A stretch of 64,000 bases of DNA from Bicyclus anynana (taxonomy: Eukaryota > Arthropoda > Insecta > Lepidoptera > Nymphalidae). The stretch covers positions 2,085,501 to 2,149,500 of the forward strand of contig NC_069108.1 in NCBI RefSeq assembly GCF_947172395.1. The letters run 5' to 3'. This document shows positions 42,506-53,529 of the stretch, one piece after another. The notes beneath the pieces were generated by a model. It made no database searches and was not told the origin of the DNA. It worked only from the letters and a program-made list of their open reading frames with translations. The first letter of the stretch is position 1, and the number at the start of each line of letters is the position of its first letter. The position numbers and the translations under genes are program-made.

Positions 42506-43320
42506 AATTCTAATGCATAACTTGCATTACGTGTATTACTATTTTTTTATACCATCTAGTTGATTTCTTAAATGATTTGATATTTTCGATCTTTCATATA
42601 CTTGTTATATTCTACTATAACTTTTGGTTTCCGTTTCGTCGTCATCAACCCATATTCGGCTCACTGCTGAGCTCGAGTCTCCTCTCAGGTTGAGAGGGGT
42701 TAGGCCAATAGTCCACCACGCTGGCCCAATGCGGATTGGCAGACTTCACACACGCAGAGAATTAAGATAATTCTCTGGTATGCAGGTTTGCTCACGATGT
42801 TTTCCTTCACCGTGTGATGACGTATACACCACGTGCATTATATCTAGTATGCAATGTACCTCTAGCGATCTCATACTTAGTTATCACTGGATTCCTTCAG
42901 TATAGAGAGAGCGCCTTGTGTTTAGGTAATCTTCCATAAGCATCATAATAACTTTATCAGCATGGCCTTTGCCTTTAATAACAGTATCATCTGATCCACA
43001 ATGCATATGCACTTTCTGCGTTAAGCCATTTGTATCTATTTATGCCTTTTGCCTTTAATATATTGTTTAATTCTTAATCGTCCTCGCCACAGTACAATAC
43101 TTTCGTCAATTGTTAAATTTTTAGCAGGATTTACTAAAGTTTTCATAAGCGAGTTAAAAAAAACTATTATTGATTTGCAATATCTGTTAGGATCAGTGTT
43201 GCAGTATGAATTATTATCGGAAAAAGTTAGATTGCGAAGTATTAACAGAAATCGATCCCTGCACATGAATTTTTTTTAAGGCAAGTATAATATATCTGTA
43301 TTTTTCTCGTTTACTAGTCA
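42506..43320 (-). pseudogene. piggyBac-like transposase fossil, minus-strand copy
   Basis: From 43266 on the minus strand: RDRFLLILRNLTFSDNNSY, NPAKNLTIDESIVLWRGRLR, IKQYIKGKRHK; then HMHCGSDDTVIKGKGHADKV and MLMEDYLNTRRSLYTE (43020-42900), a SINE insertion, and KRKPKVIVEYNKYMKD (42640-42590). The first block is 76 codons without a stop, better kept than in the plus copy. The DNFYN region is deleted here. Confidence 0.78.
42640..42815 (-). mobile_element. tRNA-derived SINE, copy 3 (3' half)
   Basis: Reversed orientation, from CGTCGTCATCAACCCATATT (tail) to GTTTTCCTTCACCGTG. It overlaps in content with copy 2 around the CATACCAGAGAATT region, so the two are separate insertions, not one inverted SINE. 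It splits the minus piggyBac fossil. Confidence 0.8.
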
Positions 43321-43329
43321 TCAATATTT

Positions 43330-43510
43330 ATTTTCTATTCACCACGTTTTCTGGGTAACATAACATTTGTTGGGCAGAGCTTTAATCTGAGCAGTAGCGA
43401 TCTATGATGGTGGTGGTGAGAGAAGCGACTAATAAAAACCAGCAAATAGATCCAAATATTTATTCAAAAATGTTGCACTAAAAATAATATAGCACTTATG
43501 ACAATGAATG
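43330..43510 (-). repeat. piggyBac-linked segment, right arm of the inverted pair
   Basis: The inverted counterpart of 41030-41210. With the transposase copies it forms arms around the Copia and SINE material, about 2.1 kb apart. Confidence 0.8.
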
Positions 43511-44639
43511 GATGAAATTATTATAATAGGTTAGTTCGAGACAAAAGATATGAAACCGGCTCCGGAAGCACACAAGGAAAGAGAATCACATAATAATTAT
43601 CTACTACTAAAATTGAAACACATTATTATTGTGTTGCGATTTAGACCACTTAACACAAGGAAAATGTATTCTAAAACTATTATGTTCATGTTGTCTCGTC
43701 CGAAGGTGATGATAATTAGAGTATTTACGTTCACTTAAATCAAGGAATTTGCGGAAATACACATCTGATAAGCGATTAACGAAAATTTGATTAAATTTTT
43801 TTGTCTTTCATTGTTATACTATACTACTACTTATATATTTGGTTTTAAAGTAAACAAGGAGAATTGGGAGAGTTTCAAAGAGAAAATGGCAGAAGATGTT
43901 GTTGTTAGAGGGGTTTATTTTACCAAGGAGAAGGACAACCTAGGTGAAGATATATTAGGGGCGTTAGGTATAGTTCCTAACATAAAACCTAAGAAGGAAA
44001 GTATTAGAAAAGATATTGCAGACAATGGACTGAGATAACAGAAGAGGATACTTACTACAGGATAAAAAATAACGGCCATAAAAAATACTAAAGGTCCTTT
44101 TGTTAAAGGAAGATTTTATCCATTTAAGGTTCTACACGTTTGGTCTGTGTACAGCACCCTTAGAGAAAGAGGATTTACATGTGTAATAATTTATCAATCC
44201 ATGTAAATACTTACTTATTACATATGCCAAAGAACCACCGTGGCAATGTCATCATGTCAGGATCTGATGATGGGATCCTGGAGAAATCGAGAAGAACTTT
44301 CAAAAATCATAAGGGCAATTTATAGCTTTTAATATTTTTTTCATTAAGTACTTAAAGCACTACAACTTAATGAAGTGAACTTTAAAAAGTTCTAAGTGTT
44401 TATTAAACGCAAGCTTTTAGGAAAGTCTTATTATAGTGTTAATGATTATATAATTGATAAAAAAGCTTGGTGTTAACTGTATTATACGACTGTGTGCTTA
44501 TTAATTTTAAACAAGTTTGTAAAATGGTGGTAAACAAAAAAATAAACCTTGGCTGAGTTTGTGGGCTCTTCTCGGACCAAGGCGTGTTTGGAACCCTCGT
44601 AACTTTAATTTTAAGTTTTCGACTATTATTACCACCATT
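43511..44639. other. Unassigned sequence with one 83-codon ORF
   Basis: A plus-strand frame at 43787-44038 reads NWESFKEKMAEDVVVRGVYF and GALGIVPNIKPKKESIRKD. I do not recognise it; the first 20 residues look like intron-derived hydrophobic text and an AG acceptor could precede KVNKEN at about 43850. It may be an exon of an element or gene. Nothing else is visible. Confidence 0.3.
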
Positions 44640-44735
44640 AGATTAAATTACATTATGACATAATCCTGACATTTTAAAAGTGCTTGTAAACTAAGCCTAA
44701 CTAAAATAAATGAATTTAGAATTTTTGAATTTTGA
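44640..44735 (+). mobile_element. 3' tail of the 11838-14810 LINE family
   Basis: AAAAGTGCTTGTAAACTAAG and AAATAAATGAATTTAGAATT match the 3' UTR end of the LINE at 14750-14805, ending in the same TTTTGAA repeats. It is a severely truncated insertion with no coding part. Confidence 0.75.
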
Positions 44736-45845
44736 AGGTCTGAAAGTCGATCTCGATGTAGGCGAAATAAAGACGAGCGATTTCTTTAACGGTTTACAGC
44801 AGTTACCTTTAGGGATTCATTAATTTGTGTCGACGAGAACTTTCTACCTTGACGGATCGAGACTGTCATTAGGGGTCTGATGATGAAGACGACGGACAGT
44901 AAATGGAACTCTTCCACGGTTAACAGTAGGTACCTTGTGATTAGGCTTGATTAATTTGTATTTATGAGAACTTTCCACCTAGCCAGTAGCAGCAACTACC
45001 TTTTCCCCATGGGAAAAAATAAAGGAAAAAAATGAAAATGTCAATTGACATATAAATGACAGATGACTCAAAATTACGAAATTACGAAACACCATACAGT
45101 TAATTAAAAACTTTTGTCATTAATCTATTTATTCGTATATCGTTGCATCAATACTCAATCCGTTTCCTGTGCTTATTACCTGCGCATTCGATGGACATCG
45201 ACGGACCCGCTTTTTATTGTTAACCCACGCTATATCTAAAGGACATTAAAAACTTTTGTCATTAATCTATTTATTCGTATTTCATTGCATCAATACTCAA
45301 TTCGATTCCTGTGCTTTTTACCTGCGCATTCGATGGACATCGACGGACCCGCTTTTTATTGTTAACCCACGCTATATCTAAAGGACTTTGATTTTCTTTT
45401 CGTTTTGGTTTCTCGTGACGATGTCGAAAGATAAAAATGATTAAGTTATGTTGTTTATTTTTGGTTGGATACAAGTTTTATACACTCTTTCATTTATTTA
45501 CCTAACATTATTTTAAATATCAATGAACGAGGAATACAATCTATGTCAAATTATTATCCTTTAACTCCTTTAAATCTGAAATAAAAGTAAAAAATATGGG
45601 TAGGTGCTATACAACGTGTTAGGTAAATGGTATTACATTCCGAAACGATTCAAAATATGCACCAATATGAAAACCATAAAAAAGAAAAATAGATTATCCT
45701 TGACAAAGACTTTCTCTCTTTGACTTTCAAAAAGAGATCAAGTAATTTCGCCAGCTCCAGATTCTTCTTTTGTTATCCGGAAAAATAAAGCAAAGAGACA
45801 TCATATTATAAAAATTTAAATACTTGAAAACGACCGACACGGACA
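44736..45845. other. Unassigned, with duplications
   Basis: 44765-44850 and 44888-44980 are diverged duplicates. 45103-45386 is a recent 142-bp tandem duplication listed separately. Otherwise AT-rich with no gene. Confidence 0.5.
45103..45386. repeat. Tandem duplication, 142-bp period
   Basis: Two adjacent copies from TTAAAAACTTTTGTCATTAA to ATATCTAAAGGA, differing at about five positions. It contains ATTCGATGGACATCGACGGA. No frame of interest. Confidence 0.9.
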
Positions 45846-45945
45846 AGATTATGACAGAAATAGCCAAACTGACCGTGAAAGTCAATGAGCTCGAAACATC
45901 AAGATCAAGATCGATCACTTTCAAAAACCCACCGTGGTAACAATG
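45846..45945 (+). pseudogene. Possible retroelement gag remnant
   Basis: The plus strand reads KIMTEIAKLTVKVNELETSR followed by SRS. This resembles the coiled-coil plus Arg/Ser segment that precedes the Cys/His motif in CsRn1-type gags. It is too short to be certain. Confidence 0.35.
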
Positions 45946-46027
45946 ACACATTAGCACCGCTATCTATTAAAAAACGTAATTTACTGTTTTCATCAGTTAT
46001 TTCATCAGTTATTACACAAACGGTAAT

Positions 46028-46858
46028 TTATCGATGGGTCGCAGCCTCCCGCCGTAGACAGGACCGTAGGTAGTTTTCCGCACTGCCAGTAGGCTGGTTC
46101 GATGTATTCCACGTACACGGTTGAACGCATTTGTGAGCTCTGGCTCTAAACCTATAGTGGTAGTAGCAAAGCCAGTCTGGATCTGCCGGTGTCCTCTTCC
46201 TGCTACCGCTAGCGTTGCGTGTACGTAGCGCGCCGCGTGACCGTGATCGGCTTCTCCGCTGGGAATTTAAAATTTTTATCAGTCGTTCGCCCAGCTTGTG
46301 GATCACCGCTATGACATCTGAAGAATCACTCCTTGCACTCCGTTCTGCGGCCACTCCCTGTATAGGCATTGCATTTTCTGTCATCTTGTCTGCCATTCTG
46401 GCCAAAGCGTTAATATCGTTTAAACCTGATGCCGTCAGTATTCCTCTCACCCATCCCGGCAGATGGTTTTGCCAAAGTATGGTAAGGGTTTCATCTGTAT
46501 TTGCCACTTGCCACCTCTTGCATTTTCCTGAGCAACTGCAATGGCTTCTGGTCGGAAAGCCCCATTTCAGATATCAACTTTTGTACTTTCCTATTTTTTA
46601 ACTCCTCATAAATGTCAAGTAATCTTTTTAATGTATGATATTTCCCATTTTCCGGCTGTTTCACTAATATGTCTGTCGCCTGTTGTATAACGTCTTTCCC
46701 TTTAGATATGACGAACTGAAATTTCGCCTCGTCAGACATCTACTGCAGATGCAGCACTGGCTCCGCCTGTATAAACCAGTGTCGCGGCCAATTCGTCCAA
46801 AATTCAAAATTCTCGCCGATGCCGACACGCCGGAAACTGAAACTTCTGGTTGAGCCAT
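46028..46858 (-). pseudogene. Second CsRn1-type Gypsy gag fossil
   Basis: Minus-strand order: MAQPEVSVSG, in a shifted frame FWTNWPRHWFIQAEPVLHLQ, then DEAKFQFVISKGKDVIQQAT, KYHTLKRLLDIYEELKNRKV, LGLSDQ-like KPLQLLRKMQ, LTILWQNHLPGWVRGILTAS, an Arg/Ser stretch and CYYHYRFRARAHKCVQPC. The Cys/His spacing is the same C-x2-H-x9-C-x3-C as in the nested Gypsy. Two frameshifts; no pol follows. An LTR-like segment lies directly upstream. Confidence 0.75.
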
Positions 46859-46937
46859 TTTAAATTCCTATGTGATGAGTCGTTACTAGTTGCTACCCGT
46901 GCAAAATAACCTCTAAAAACCCGAGTCGGGTAACCAC

Positions 46938-47179
46938 TTTTGTACTTATATTATTTGGACTTGAGTATATGTGTATGTCAGGTATATCGTGTCTCGGGTA
47001 GCGGTTATGAGTAATCAAATAAAAGTAGGCTCTGGTGATAAACACTTATATTGACGGTAACGTACAACGGTAAGGTAACGACTGGGCGACAAACCGCCCG
47101 ACATCGACTTCGTCATAATTGTTACGAAAATGCTTATATAGCATTTTACATTTACATATCTATGTGTGTGACCACCACA
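46938..47179 (-). repeat. Putative LTR of the second Gypsy
   Basis: On the minus strand it starts TGTGGTGGTCACACACA, contains TGCTATATAAGC (TATA-like) and ends just before TGGTTACCCGACTCGG, which resembles a tRNA-Trp-type primer site with one change. No second copy is in the window, so the ends are provisional. Confidence 0.5.
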
Positions 47180-47929
47180 CCTATAATAATTGGCATTTGC
47201 TAGAACAGAATAATTGTCAAATATTTAGTATTAATGAGGAGGGTGACGACGGGGTGCCACTTTCAGCGATGGACACGTCTTGGGCTGCTGTGCCCGTCAG
47301 CTCAGATATGGTAGGCCAACCTTGGCTGCTACAGTACATATTAAGCCACACTACCACTGTGATTTGGCCAGGGAAACTTTCCATCTTATCCCACGCAACC
47401 CATGACACTGCCGCAAGACAGGCCAACGTCAACATTTCAATGATATTTTAGAAATTTATTTATTTATTTATTTATTCATTTAAGTTACATTTCCACATGT
47501 CATAAATAAAATTTCATAATTATTACAAATGGAACCCTGTGAGGGTGTTGTAACTACAAAGTAAAACTTAACTTAACTTAACATAACATAAGATAAGATA
47601 AGTAGAGTTTTGCGGTAATTTATTATATATTTTTATGCACATTTTGTGCGGGCCAGTACTGTGCATCTTTAAATTTGATTTTGGCGGTACCAAGTTAAAA
47701 TTACGCGCGCTCCGTAATTTATTTTTTCATGGCAATTCATTTAATTTTTGAAAAAATTCTGGATTTTTCCTTACGAATTTGCATGTTTCTAAGATATATA
47801 GACTTGGTAGGGTAAGAACTTTTAATGATTTAAAGTGGGGTACACAACTTTCAGTTTTTTTAACGTAACGAAATTTATTGTAAGAAACTTATAACTTTAA
47901 TTCTCTTCTCTCTTCTTGGTCGCATTCTT
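47180..47929. other. Unassigned, with TTTA microsatellite
   Basis: 47217-47435 (minus) is a 72-codon frame with a hydrophobic start (MLTLACLAAVSWVAW) that could be a signal peptide; I cannot name it and it has no partner exon. 47448-47485 is a TTTA repeat and 47570-47605 an AACTT/AACAT/AAGAT run, likely element tails. Confidence 0.35.
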
Positions 47930-48055
47930 CATTGCTGAAGGTCGTGTCCGCACTGCAGTCCCTTCGATGCGTTGTTAACGATTCCCCTCCACACAGTCCG
48001 GTCCTCAGCTTTTCTAATGGCTGTTGTTACAGGGAGTCCAGTGAGTGATAACTTT
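47930..48055 (-). pseudogene. LINE reverse-transcriptase end fragment
   Basis: The minus strand reads KAEDRTVWRGIVNNASKGLQ then CGHDLQQ. This resembles the last residues of arthropod LINE ORF2 (DR-LWR-LV, followed by a CGHD tail). Too short for a clade. Confidence 0.45.
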
Positions 48056-48307
48056 AATTAACAGATAAGAAAACAAAACATCTACGATAAATCATATGAG
48101 TAACATCAGGTTTTCTGAACGGACCATATTGTTTTTTAAGCATTGTTATTGCAAATGAATATTTATTTTCCTGGTCCCAAGGGCTCATCATCGTACAACA
48201 TCATTCAGACGAAACCATTTTGAAGCAAAATTAAGCATCTGCAGACAGAAACGAGCTGTTTCAGGAAAAGAACAAAGTCTTTTAAAGCCAGACTGGCAAA
48301 TGCAACA

Positions 48308-48515
48308 TTATTGTCGTCGCTATCAACCCAAATACGGCTCACTGCTGAGCTCGAGTCTCCTCTCAGAATGAGAGGGGTCCACCACGCTGGCCCAATGCGG
48401 ATTGGTGGACTTCATACACGCAGAGATTGAGAAATTCTCTGGTATGCAGGTTTCCTCACGATGTTTTCCTTCACCGTTAGAGACACGTGATATTTAATTT
48501 CTTTAGAAATTAAGA
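48308..48515 (-). mobile_element. tRNA-derived SINE, copy 4 (3' part)
   Basis: Reversed copy from the tail (CAACCCAAATACGGCTCACT) through CACGATGTTTTCCTTCACC to GACACGTGATATTTAATTTC. The tRNA-like head is missing. Confidence 0.82.
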
Positions 48516-48549
48516 ACATTATTGTATAATGATGCATTTCAACGTGTCA

Positions 48550-48744
48550 TCTAAACTAATATTATAAATCTGAAGAGTTTGTTTGTTTATATTGAACGCG
48601 CTGATCTCAGAAACTACTGGTCCGATTTAAAAAATTGTTTTAGTATTAGATAGCATTTATCGAGGAAGGCTTTAAGCTATTTATTATCTCTGTATTCTTA
48701 CAGGAAGGAGACCAACGGGGGTGAAACCGCGCGGCGACAGCTAG
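48550..48744 (+). mobile_element. Non-autonomous Helitron, 195 bp
   Basis: Starts TCTAAACTAATATTATAAAT after A and ends GGTGAAACCGCGCGGCGACA then GCTAG before T. The palindrome CCGCGCGG lies 9 bases before CTAG. It contains the TTGAACGCGCTGATCTCAGA stretch common in lepidopteran Helitrons. Ends differ from the autonomous element at 346-5443. Confidence 0.8.
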
Positions 48745-49069
48745 TTAAGAATATGAAGACACCTGCGCAATTATTTGTTCATATGCAACTACAGGGTATG
48801 AAATAACCTAAAGGCGGTTTACACTAGAAGCAGGGGCGTAGCTACCCCCGTATCAGTACGGGGCCATAATGACCATAAAAAAAGTTTAAATTACATAAAC
48901 ATTGTATTTGTTCAATTTGTAGAAACATCTGCCACTATTATTAATGAATATCTATTAAAAAATTCACATACTTCAGAGTTAAAAAAGAGTATTAAAATAA
49001 TTAAATAATTAAATAATTGTTTGGATGGATGTCAGAAGCAAAAAACAGAAAATATTGACGACACACTCC

Positions 49070-49880
49070 CAAGCCGGATTAAGACGTTCTCGTTCGACAC
49101 TATACGTTCCCGACCACGACGGGGACATCGGTACTCTGCCCGTGTCCCTAGTTGTCAAAATCCCGCTTATGATGTCAAGTAATTTTTGTGACTCATCCAT
49201 TTTTGTGAGCATGGTCCATAAAAAAGGACAAACAGTAAACCTCCTGGAGTGCTTATAGTCCTGGAAATACCCCAGGAGCAAATAAAACAATCCTGACACA
49301 CGAAAAGGATTGCATATATGACCGGATCCATCTACCTCAGGTTCTTCAGAAATGCAGAACTGAGTGAGTTATAGGCCTGGGAATACCCCAGGAGCAAATC
49401 AAAACAATCCTGACACACGAAAAGGATTGCATATATGACCGGATCCATCTACCTCAGGTTCTTCAGAAATGCAGAACTGAGTGAGTTATAGGCCTGGGAA
49501 TACCCCAGGAGCAAATCAAAACAATCCTGACACACGAAAAGGATTGCATATATGACCGGATCCATCTACCTCAGGTTCTTCAGAAATGAAGAACTGAGTG
49601 AGGTACCACCAAGGTGGGATCCTCCCTCCGCTCCAAAAATGGCTACGGAAACAACTGAAACAAATATTACTGACGTAATCTTTGTTACAGAACCGCGAGC
49701 AAAAACCATATCAGGGAACACTGAACCCGATCTTACGGCATCTGTACCAAGTGCACAACCCCCCTCGTATGAAACACCATGGGAAGGATGTCGAGAGTCG
49801 GAGGAAGTGTACTCTGGCGACTCAGACTATCAGACCATCTAAACAACCTTTTACAAGAGTCAAAACTGAATTCGCTTTCA
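49070..49880 (+). pseudogene. LINE ORF1 fossil (DUF4780-type) with triplicated segment
   Basis: The plus strand reads RSTLYVPDHDGDIGTLPVSL, then in shifted frames VLGIPQEQIKTIL, RIAYMTGSIYLRFFRNEEL and a Ser/Thr/Pro-rich tail. This matches the DUF4780 region found in arthropod LINE ORF1-like proteins. A 117-bp block (CCTGGGAATACCCCAGGAGC to GAACTGAGTGAG) occurs three times at 49255-49605. Related pieces lie at 52860-53403 and 63756-64000. Confidence 0.6.
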
Positions 49881-50065
49881 ATAATATACAAGTGCTGCAG
49901 GCCAACCTCTAGTAGAAACACCTGGCTGTAGCGGCTCTATGGCGACAGCTGGAGGTCAACGCTGACACCATAGCCCTGATCCGAAATCCGTAGATTCGGA
50001 ATAACACGGTATGCGGACTCGGCTATTGCAGCGCCGATCACCGCGCGTGCCGGGGGCCCGCCGAG
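49881..50065 (+). pseudogene. LINE ORF2 endonuclease start, fossil
   Basis: IQVLQANL, then HLAVAALWRQLEVNADTIAL, IRN-P-stop, RNNTVCGLGYCSADHRACRG. This fits the beginning of a LINE apurinic-like endonuclease (LQANL ... IALIQEPW). It follows the DUF4780 ORF1 piece in the expected order and stops abruptly near 50065. Confidence 0.6.
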
Positions 50066-51030
50066 CCTATAGTGATTGATAATGTTATTTTGTGTATTTT
50101 GCCATCCTTGACGTAAAGTGTAGAACCTAATCGAGACATACCACGATGTTTAAGTCAGTGAGATTTAATATTCTCCGATAGAAAAGAGATTCTTTAAGTG
50201 CTATGTTAAGATTTTGCTGTCTATCAGTCGGCAAAATTTATGATAACTATTTTAATAATTTTAGAATCAATTATTCATGTAATTAGCTTTTCATTATTTA
50301 GTGTTTAATTAAATAAGATTTTATATTGTTACCAAACCTTGTCAGGCGTGACGGCATTCGCCCAATAGGGGACGTTTACCTTCTTCTCGACGAATAGTAG
50401 ACTATTACGTAACTCCGGGCCAATAGCGGGTGATCGAATGATCGGACGAGATGGCGCGCAACCGTTCGCGTGGCAAGGTATGGAGAACAAAGAGGGCAGT
50501 AATCGTGTGGGGGACTTGTAATCGCGTCTTTCGGATGGAAGGTTCCATAGTGATTGTAAAAGTTAAACTTATAATATAGTGAAGTTAAAATAAAACGATA
50601 AAGTGAAGTTACATTTGTATTTTTTTTCGGAATAAAGTAAGAATAGTGAAAATTACACAAGCAGTGAATAGTGGGTAGATTATGAGTAGCGAACCCAATG
50701 GAAACGGCAGGACCGATGACCATGTCAGCGGTTCTGCCGGTATCATTTCTAATGAGGACACGGTTCCTCTCATCTATATAATTAACTAGTTCTTGTCTTA
50801 ATACATAGTTATGAAATGATCGAATGCCATGCCATTCTCGACCCTTACTTCTAATTTGTTTGTTGGTGCACAGTGCTCGTCTACAAGTATATCGACATAA
50901 TAGATTAAATATATCTGTAATATAATTGCAGAACTAAGACAACAATTTTTCTGTCGGATGTTTACAAATTGTGTATAAAACAATTTTTTTTTTAGTTATT
51001 GACAGAGTGTTTCTCACATAACTTAGTTGT
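50066..51030. other. Retroelement-leader-like sequence, no full gene
   Basis: 50340-50680 has the look of a 5' leader, and 50682-50790 opens a short frame MSSEPNGNGRTDDHVSGSAG that ends at 50789. This could be the start of a LINE ORF1. The rest is AT-rich and unassigned. Confidence 0.35.
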
Positions 51031-51601
51031 AGTTGCAAATGTTCGTGACATGGATGGCGTAAACATGAGGGCGTTAAATGCATTAGGATCCACGGTTGAT
51101 AGACCATATTTCATTTATAAATGTTCGTGACATGGATGGCGTAAACATGAGGGCGTTAAATGCCTTAGGATCCACGGTTGATAGACCTTATTTCATTTGT
51201 AATGACAATAAAATTGTAACTATAATGGATCCTCCGCATCTTTTAAAATGTTTTAGGAATTATTTTCTCAAACACAACATTAAGTGTCCAGGTAATTTTG
51301 CAAAGAGTATCAGGTACTTATATTTTTTTTAGAAATGCATTAATTACTTTATACTGGAAAAGATTGAAGAAGCCTTTTGCAACTCTGACTAATTTATTTC
51401 TTTACTTGCACATAGAAAATGGGAGCACATTAACGAGTTTTTTCACCATGACAATAACAATCCGAATTTTGAGTTTGCTCTAGCACTCACAGATTAACAC
51501 ATGAAACCAAATGGAAAACAAAAAATTAAAGTGAAATTAGAAGCGCAAGTTTTAAGCCATTCAGCACGCAGCTGGGATTTATGCAAAAGTAGCCAGAAGT
51601 A

Positions 51602-51690
51602 AGTCATCATCATAAGCCTATTTCAACCCACTACAGGGGCAGGCCTCCCTCCTATAGAGAGGGTATATAGAGGTTAGGCTAGGCCACTAT
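51602..51690 (+). mobile_element. Short interspersed fragment inside the P-like fossil
   Basis: CATCATCATAAGCCTATTTC through CAGGCCTCCCTCCTATAGAG resembles a very common lepidopteran repeat. It separates two P-transposase blocks that otherwise continue. Confidence 0.55.
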
Positions 51691-51982
51691 CAGATGTTAT
51701 TGATAACGATCGAAGGAAACTGTTTCAAAATATTAATTTTATTGGGGTTCACTGCACTCCTTCTGTTAATGATCCGAACCACAAGGACTGTGGAAAGGTT
51801 TTGGCATAACTTGCAAAAACTCAATATTAATGCGTTAGCTAGCCGACGACTGAATCAAGATCCTCTAAAAATTTGGTTGCATAAGCGGTCACTGCGGGTC
51901 TAATCCCAATCCAAATGTACCGCAATTTATTGCAGGGTTAAAAACTAGTATTGTTAATAATTTTAAAATTATATAATAATCT

Positions 51983-52092
51983 GTCGATGATAACACCATT
52001 GTGTCAGACGCAGAATCTGACGATGATAACAATGGTGTCAGACACAGAATCTGACGATGATAATACCATTGTGTCAGACGCAGAATTAGACG
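51983..52092 (+). repeat. Three 36-39-bp acidic coding repeats
   Basis: Units of GATGATAACACCATTGTGTC type encode DDNTIVSDAESD and variants within the P-like fossil, with one frame change in the middle unit. Confidence 0.75.
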
Positions 52093-52189
52093 AAATGCAA
52101 ACATGCTCATATGTGTGTGGGTTTATTTACATAAAAAGTAAAAACAATACATGGAGTTTTGTAAAAATATTATATAATGATATCTAAAA

Positions 52190-52365
52190 ATGTTGAACTC
52201 TTGTGCTTATCAAGGACAAAGCACTTCCGCCCTTACTCTGGCGCCTGGGTAGAATTACTCAGCTACACCCAGGCAACGACGGTGTCGTCAGGGTCGTCGA
52301 AGTGAAGACGCAAACCGGAACAATACGTAGGGCATTTAACAATATTTGCCCACTTCCACAGTTTT
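52190..52365 (+). pseudogene. BEL/Pao integrase C-terminal fragment
   Basis: The plus strand reads VLIKDKALPPLLWRLGRITQ, LHPGNDGVVRVVEVKTQTGT and RRAFNNICPLPQF followed by a stop. This is the typical C-terminal end of BEL/Pao integrase (LPPLKWRLGRI, G-DGVVRV, LCPLP). The sequence after it (52366-52500) may be the adjacent LTR start. The upstream pol is missing. Confidence 0.8.
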
Positions 52366-52859
52366 GAAGTCTGCACACTTCAACTCGGGGACCATGATCA
52401 TCGTCCATCTATACAATATACTCGTACGCACGGGCCCCCGAACACATTCACTCTGAAGTCGCTGTCTGTCGCTCCACGTCCGGGGACAAGCCCCCGTCAG
52501 GTACTACAGGTGCGTCTCAGCCAGGACCTGCCAAAAGCAAGTCTGATACCCGGAATCTCTACACACACATATCACATACACACACACACACACACCTAGA
52601 CCAAACATCCCCGCCCAACGTCGGCCACACACACCCGCCTGCCAATCCAGTGGGCGGAGTAGTGGTGAGGCTGTCGGCAAGGGCCCTGAAAGGCGTCGTC
52701 GTCGACGAGCTAGCCCGGCCAAAAACGGGACAGGCTTGACGACACGATCTCGCCGCGGTGACAAATGCGAGTGTGGCGCAGCACACTTTAGTCCCCCCGG
52801 TGACGCCGCTGAGGTCCCATAAGGAGCCTACGGCACTTACACAATCAGAAAAAAAAAAA
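52366..52859. other. GC-richer segment with CA microsatellite
   Basis: 52562-52592 is a CA repeat run. The region is rich in CG dinucleotides and has overlapping but unrecognised frames. Ends in an A run at 52844-52863. Confidence 0.4.
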
Positions 52860-53403
52860 AAAACACTTTAGCGTAGCGATCCGCTGGAACCAAAAACTGA
52901 CTTTACAGCACAAGAGGCGGCAGGTATCCAAAACCAAATCTCGAAAGAGATAATTAAGACATGCTTTCAAGACCCTATAACGAATTTGCCTCTTACACAC
53001 GCCCCAGTTTTTACGGGAAAAGCCCTCCTAAGTGAAGGCCTGCTAAAACTGTGGTGTAAGAATATGAGCCAGCCCTCCAGTGGTTACAGTCAGTCGCCCC
53101 ACGGCTAAAGTCACCACGGAAGAAACATGCTATAGTTGTACGAAGACGGTGTGACATCCCAAGCCGGATTAACGACGACACTATACGTTCCCTACTACGA
53201 CGGGGACAACGGTTCTCTCTCCTTAGTCGTCAAAATGTCAAGTATTTTTGTGACTCATGCATTTCTGTGAGCATGGTCCATAAAAAGGACAAACAGTAAA
53301 CCTCCTGGAGTGTTCCTAGTCCTGGGAATACCCCAGGAGCAAATCAAAACAATCCTGACGAAAAGGATTGCATATATGACCGGATCCATCTACCTCAGGT
53401 TCA
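52860..53403 (+). pseudogene. LINE ORF1 fossil (DUF4780-type), second copy
   Basis: DFTAQEAAGIQNQISKEIIK, then APVFTGKALLSEGLLKLWC, RLKSPRKKHAIVVRRRCDIP, a frame-shifted TIRSLLRRGQR region and VLGIPQEQIKTIL with YMTGSIYLRF. It extends further 5' than the copy at 49070. Several frameshifts. Confidence 0.6.
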
Positions 53404-53529
53404 AAGTTGAACAAAGAAAGTTGAAAAAAAAATGGCTTCTTGCAATTCATTCTCGATTCAAATTAATAACTGTGCGTGGAAACTATACCTAAACCACCAA
53501 ATGAAGAAAAACAAAAGGTTGCAGAACCG

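Larger units (their letters stand above)
51036..52185 (+). pseudogene. P-element-like (THAP9-type) transposase fossil
   Basis: Plus-strand blocks: NVRDMDGVNMRALNALGSTV, DRPYFICNDNKIVTIMDPPH, LLKCFRNYFLKHNIKC, WEHINEFFHHDNNNPNFEFA, KIKVKLEAQVLSHS, then after a short insertion GVHCTPSVND and NPNVPQFIAGLKTS-like text, an acidic repeat and CSYVCGFIYIKSKN. DPPHLLK corresponds to the P-transposase D-PH-(L/F)K motif. An 82-bp tandem duplication (51037-51118, 51119-51200) repeats the first block. Stops and frameshifts make it non-functional. Confidence 0.72.

Noticed and set aside
47217..47435. Secreted host protein exon with signal peptide
   Set aside because: Only 72 codons, no homology recognised, flanked by element tails. 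Kept only as a note in the feature list.
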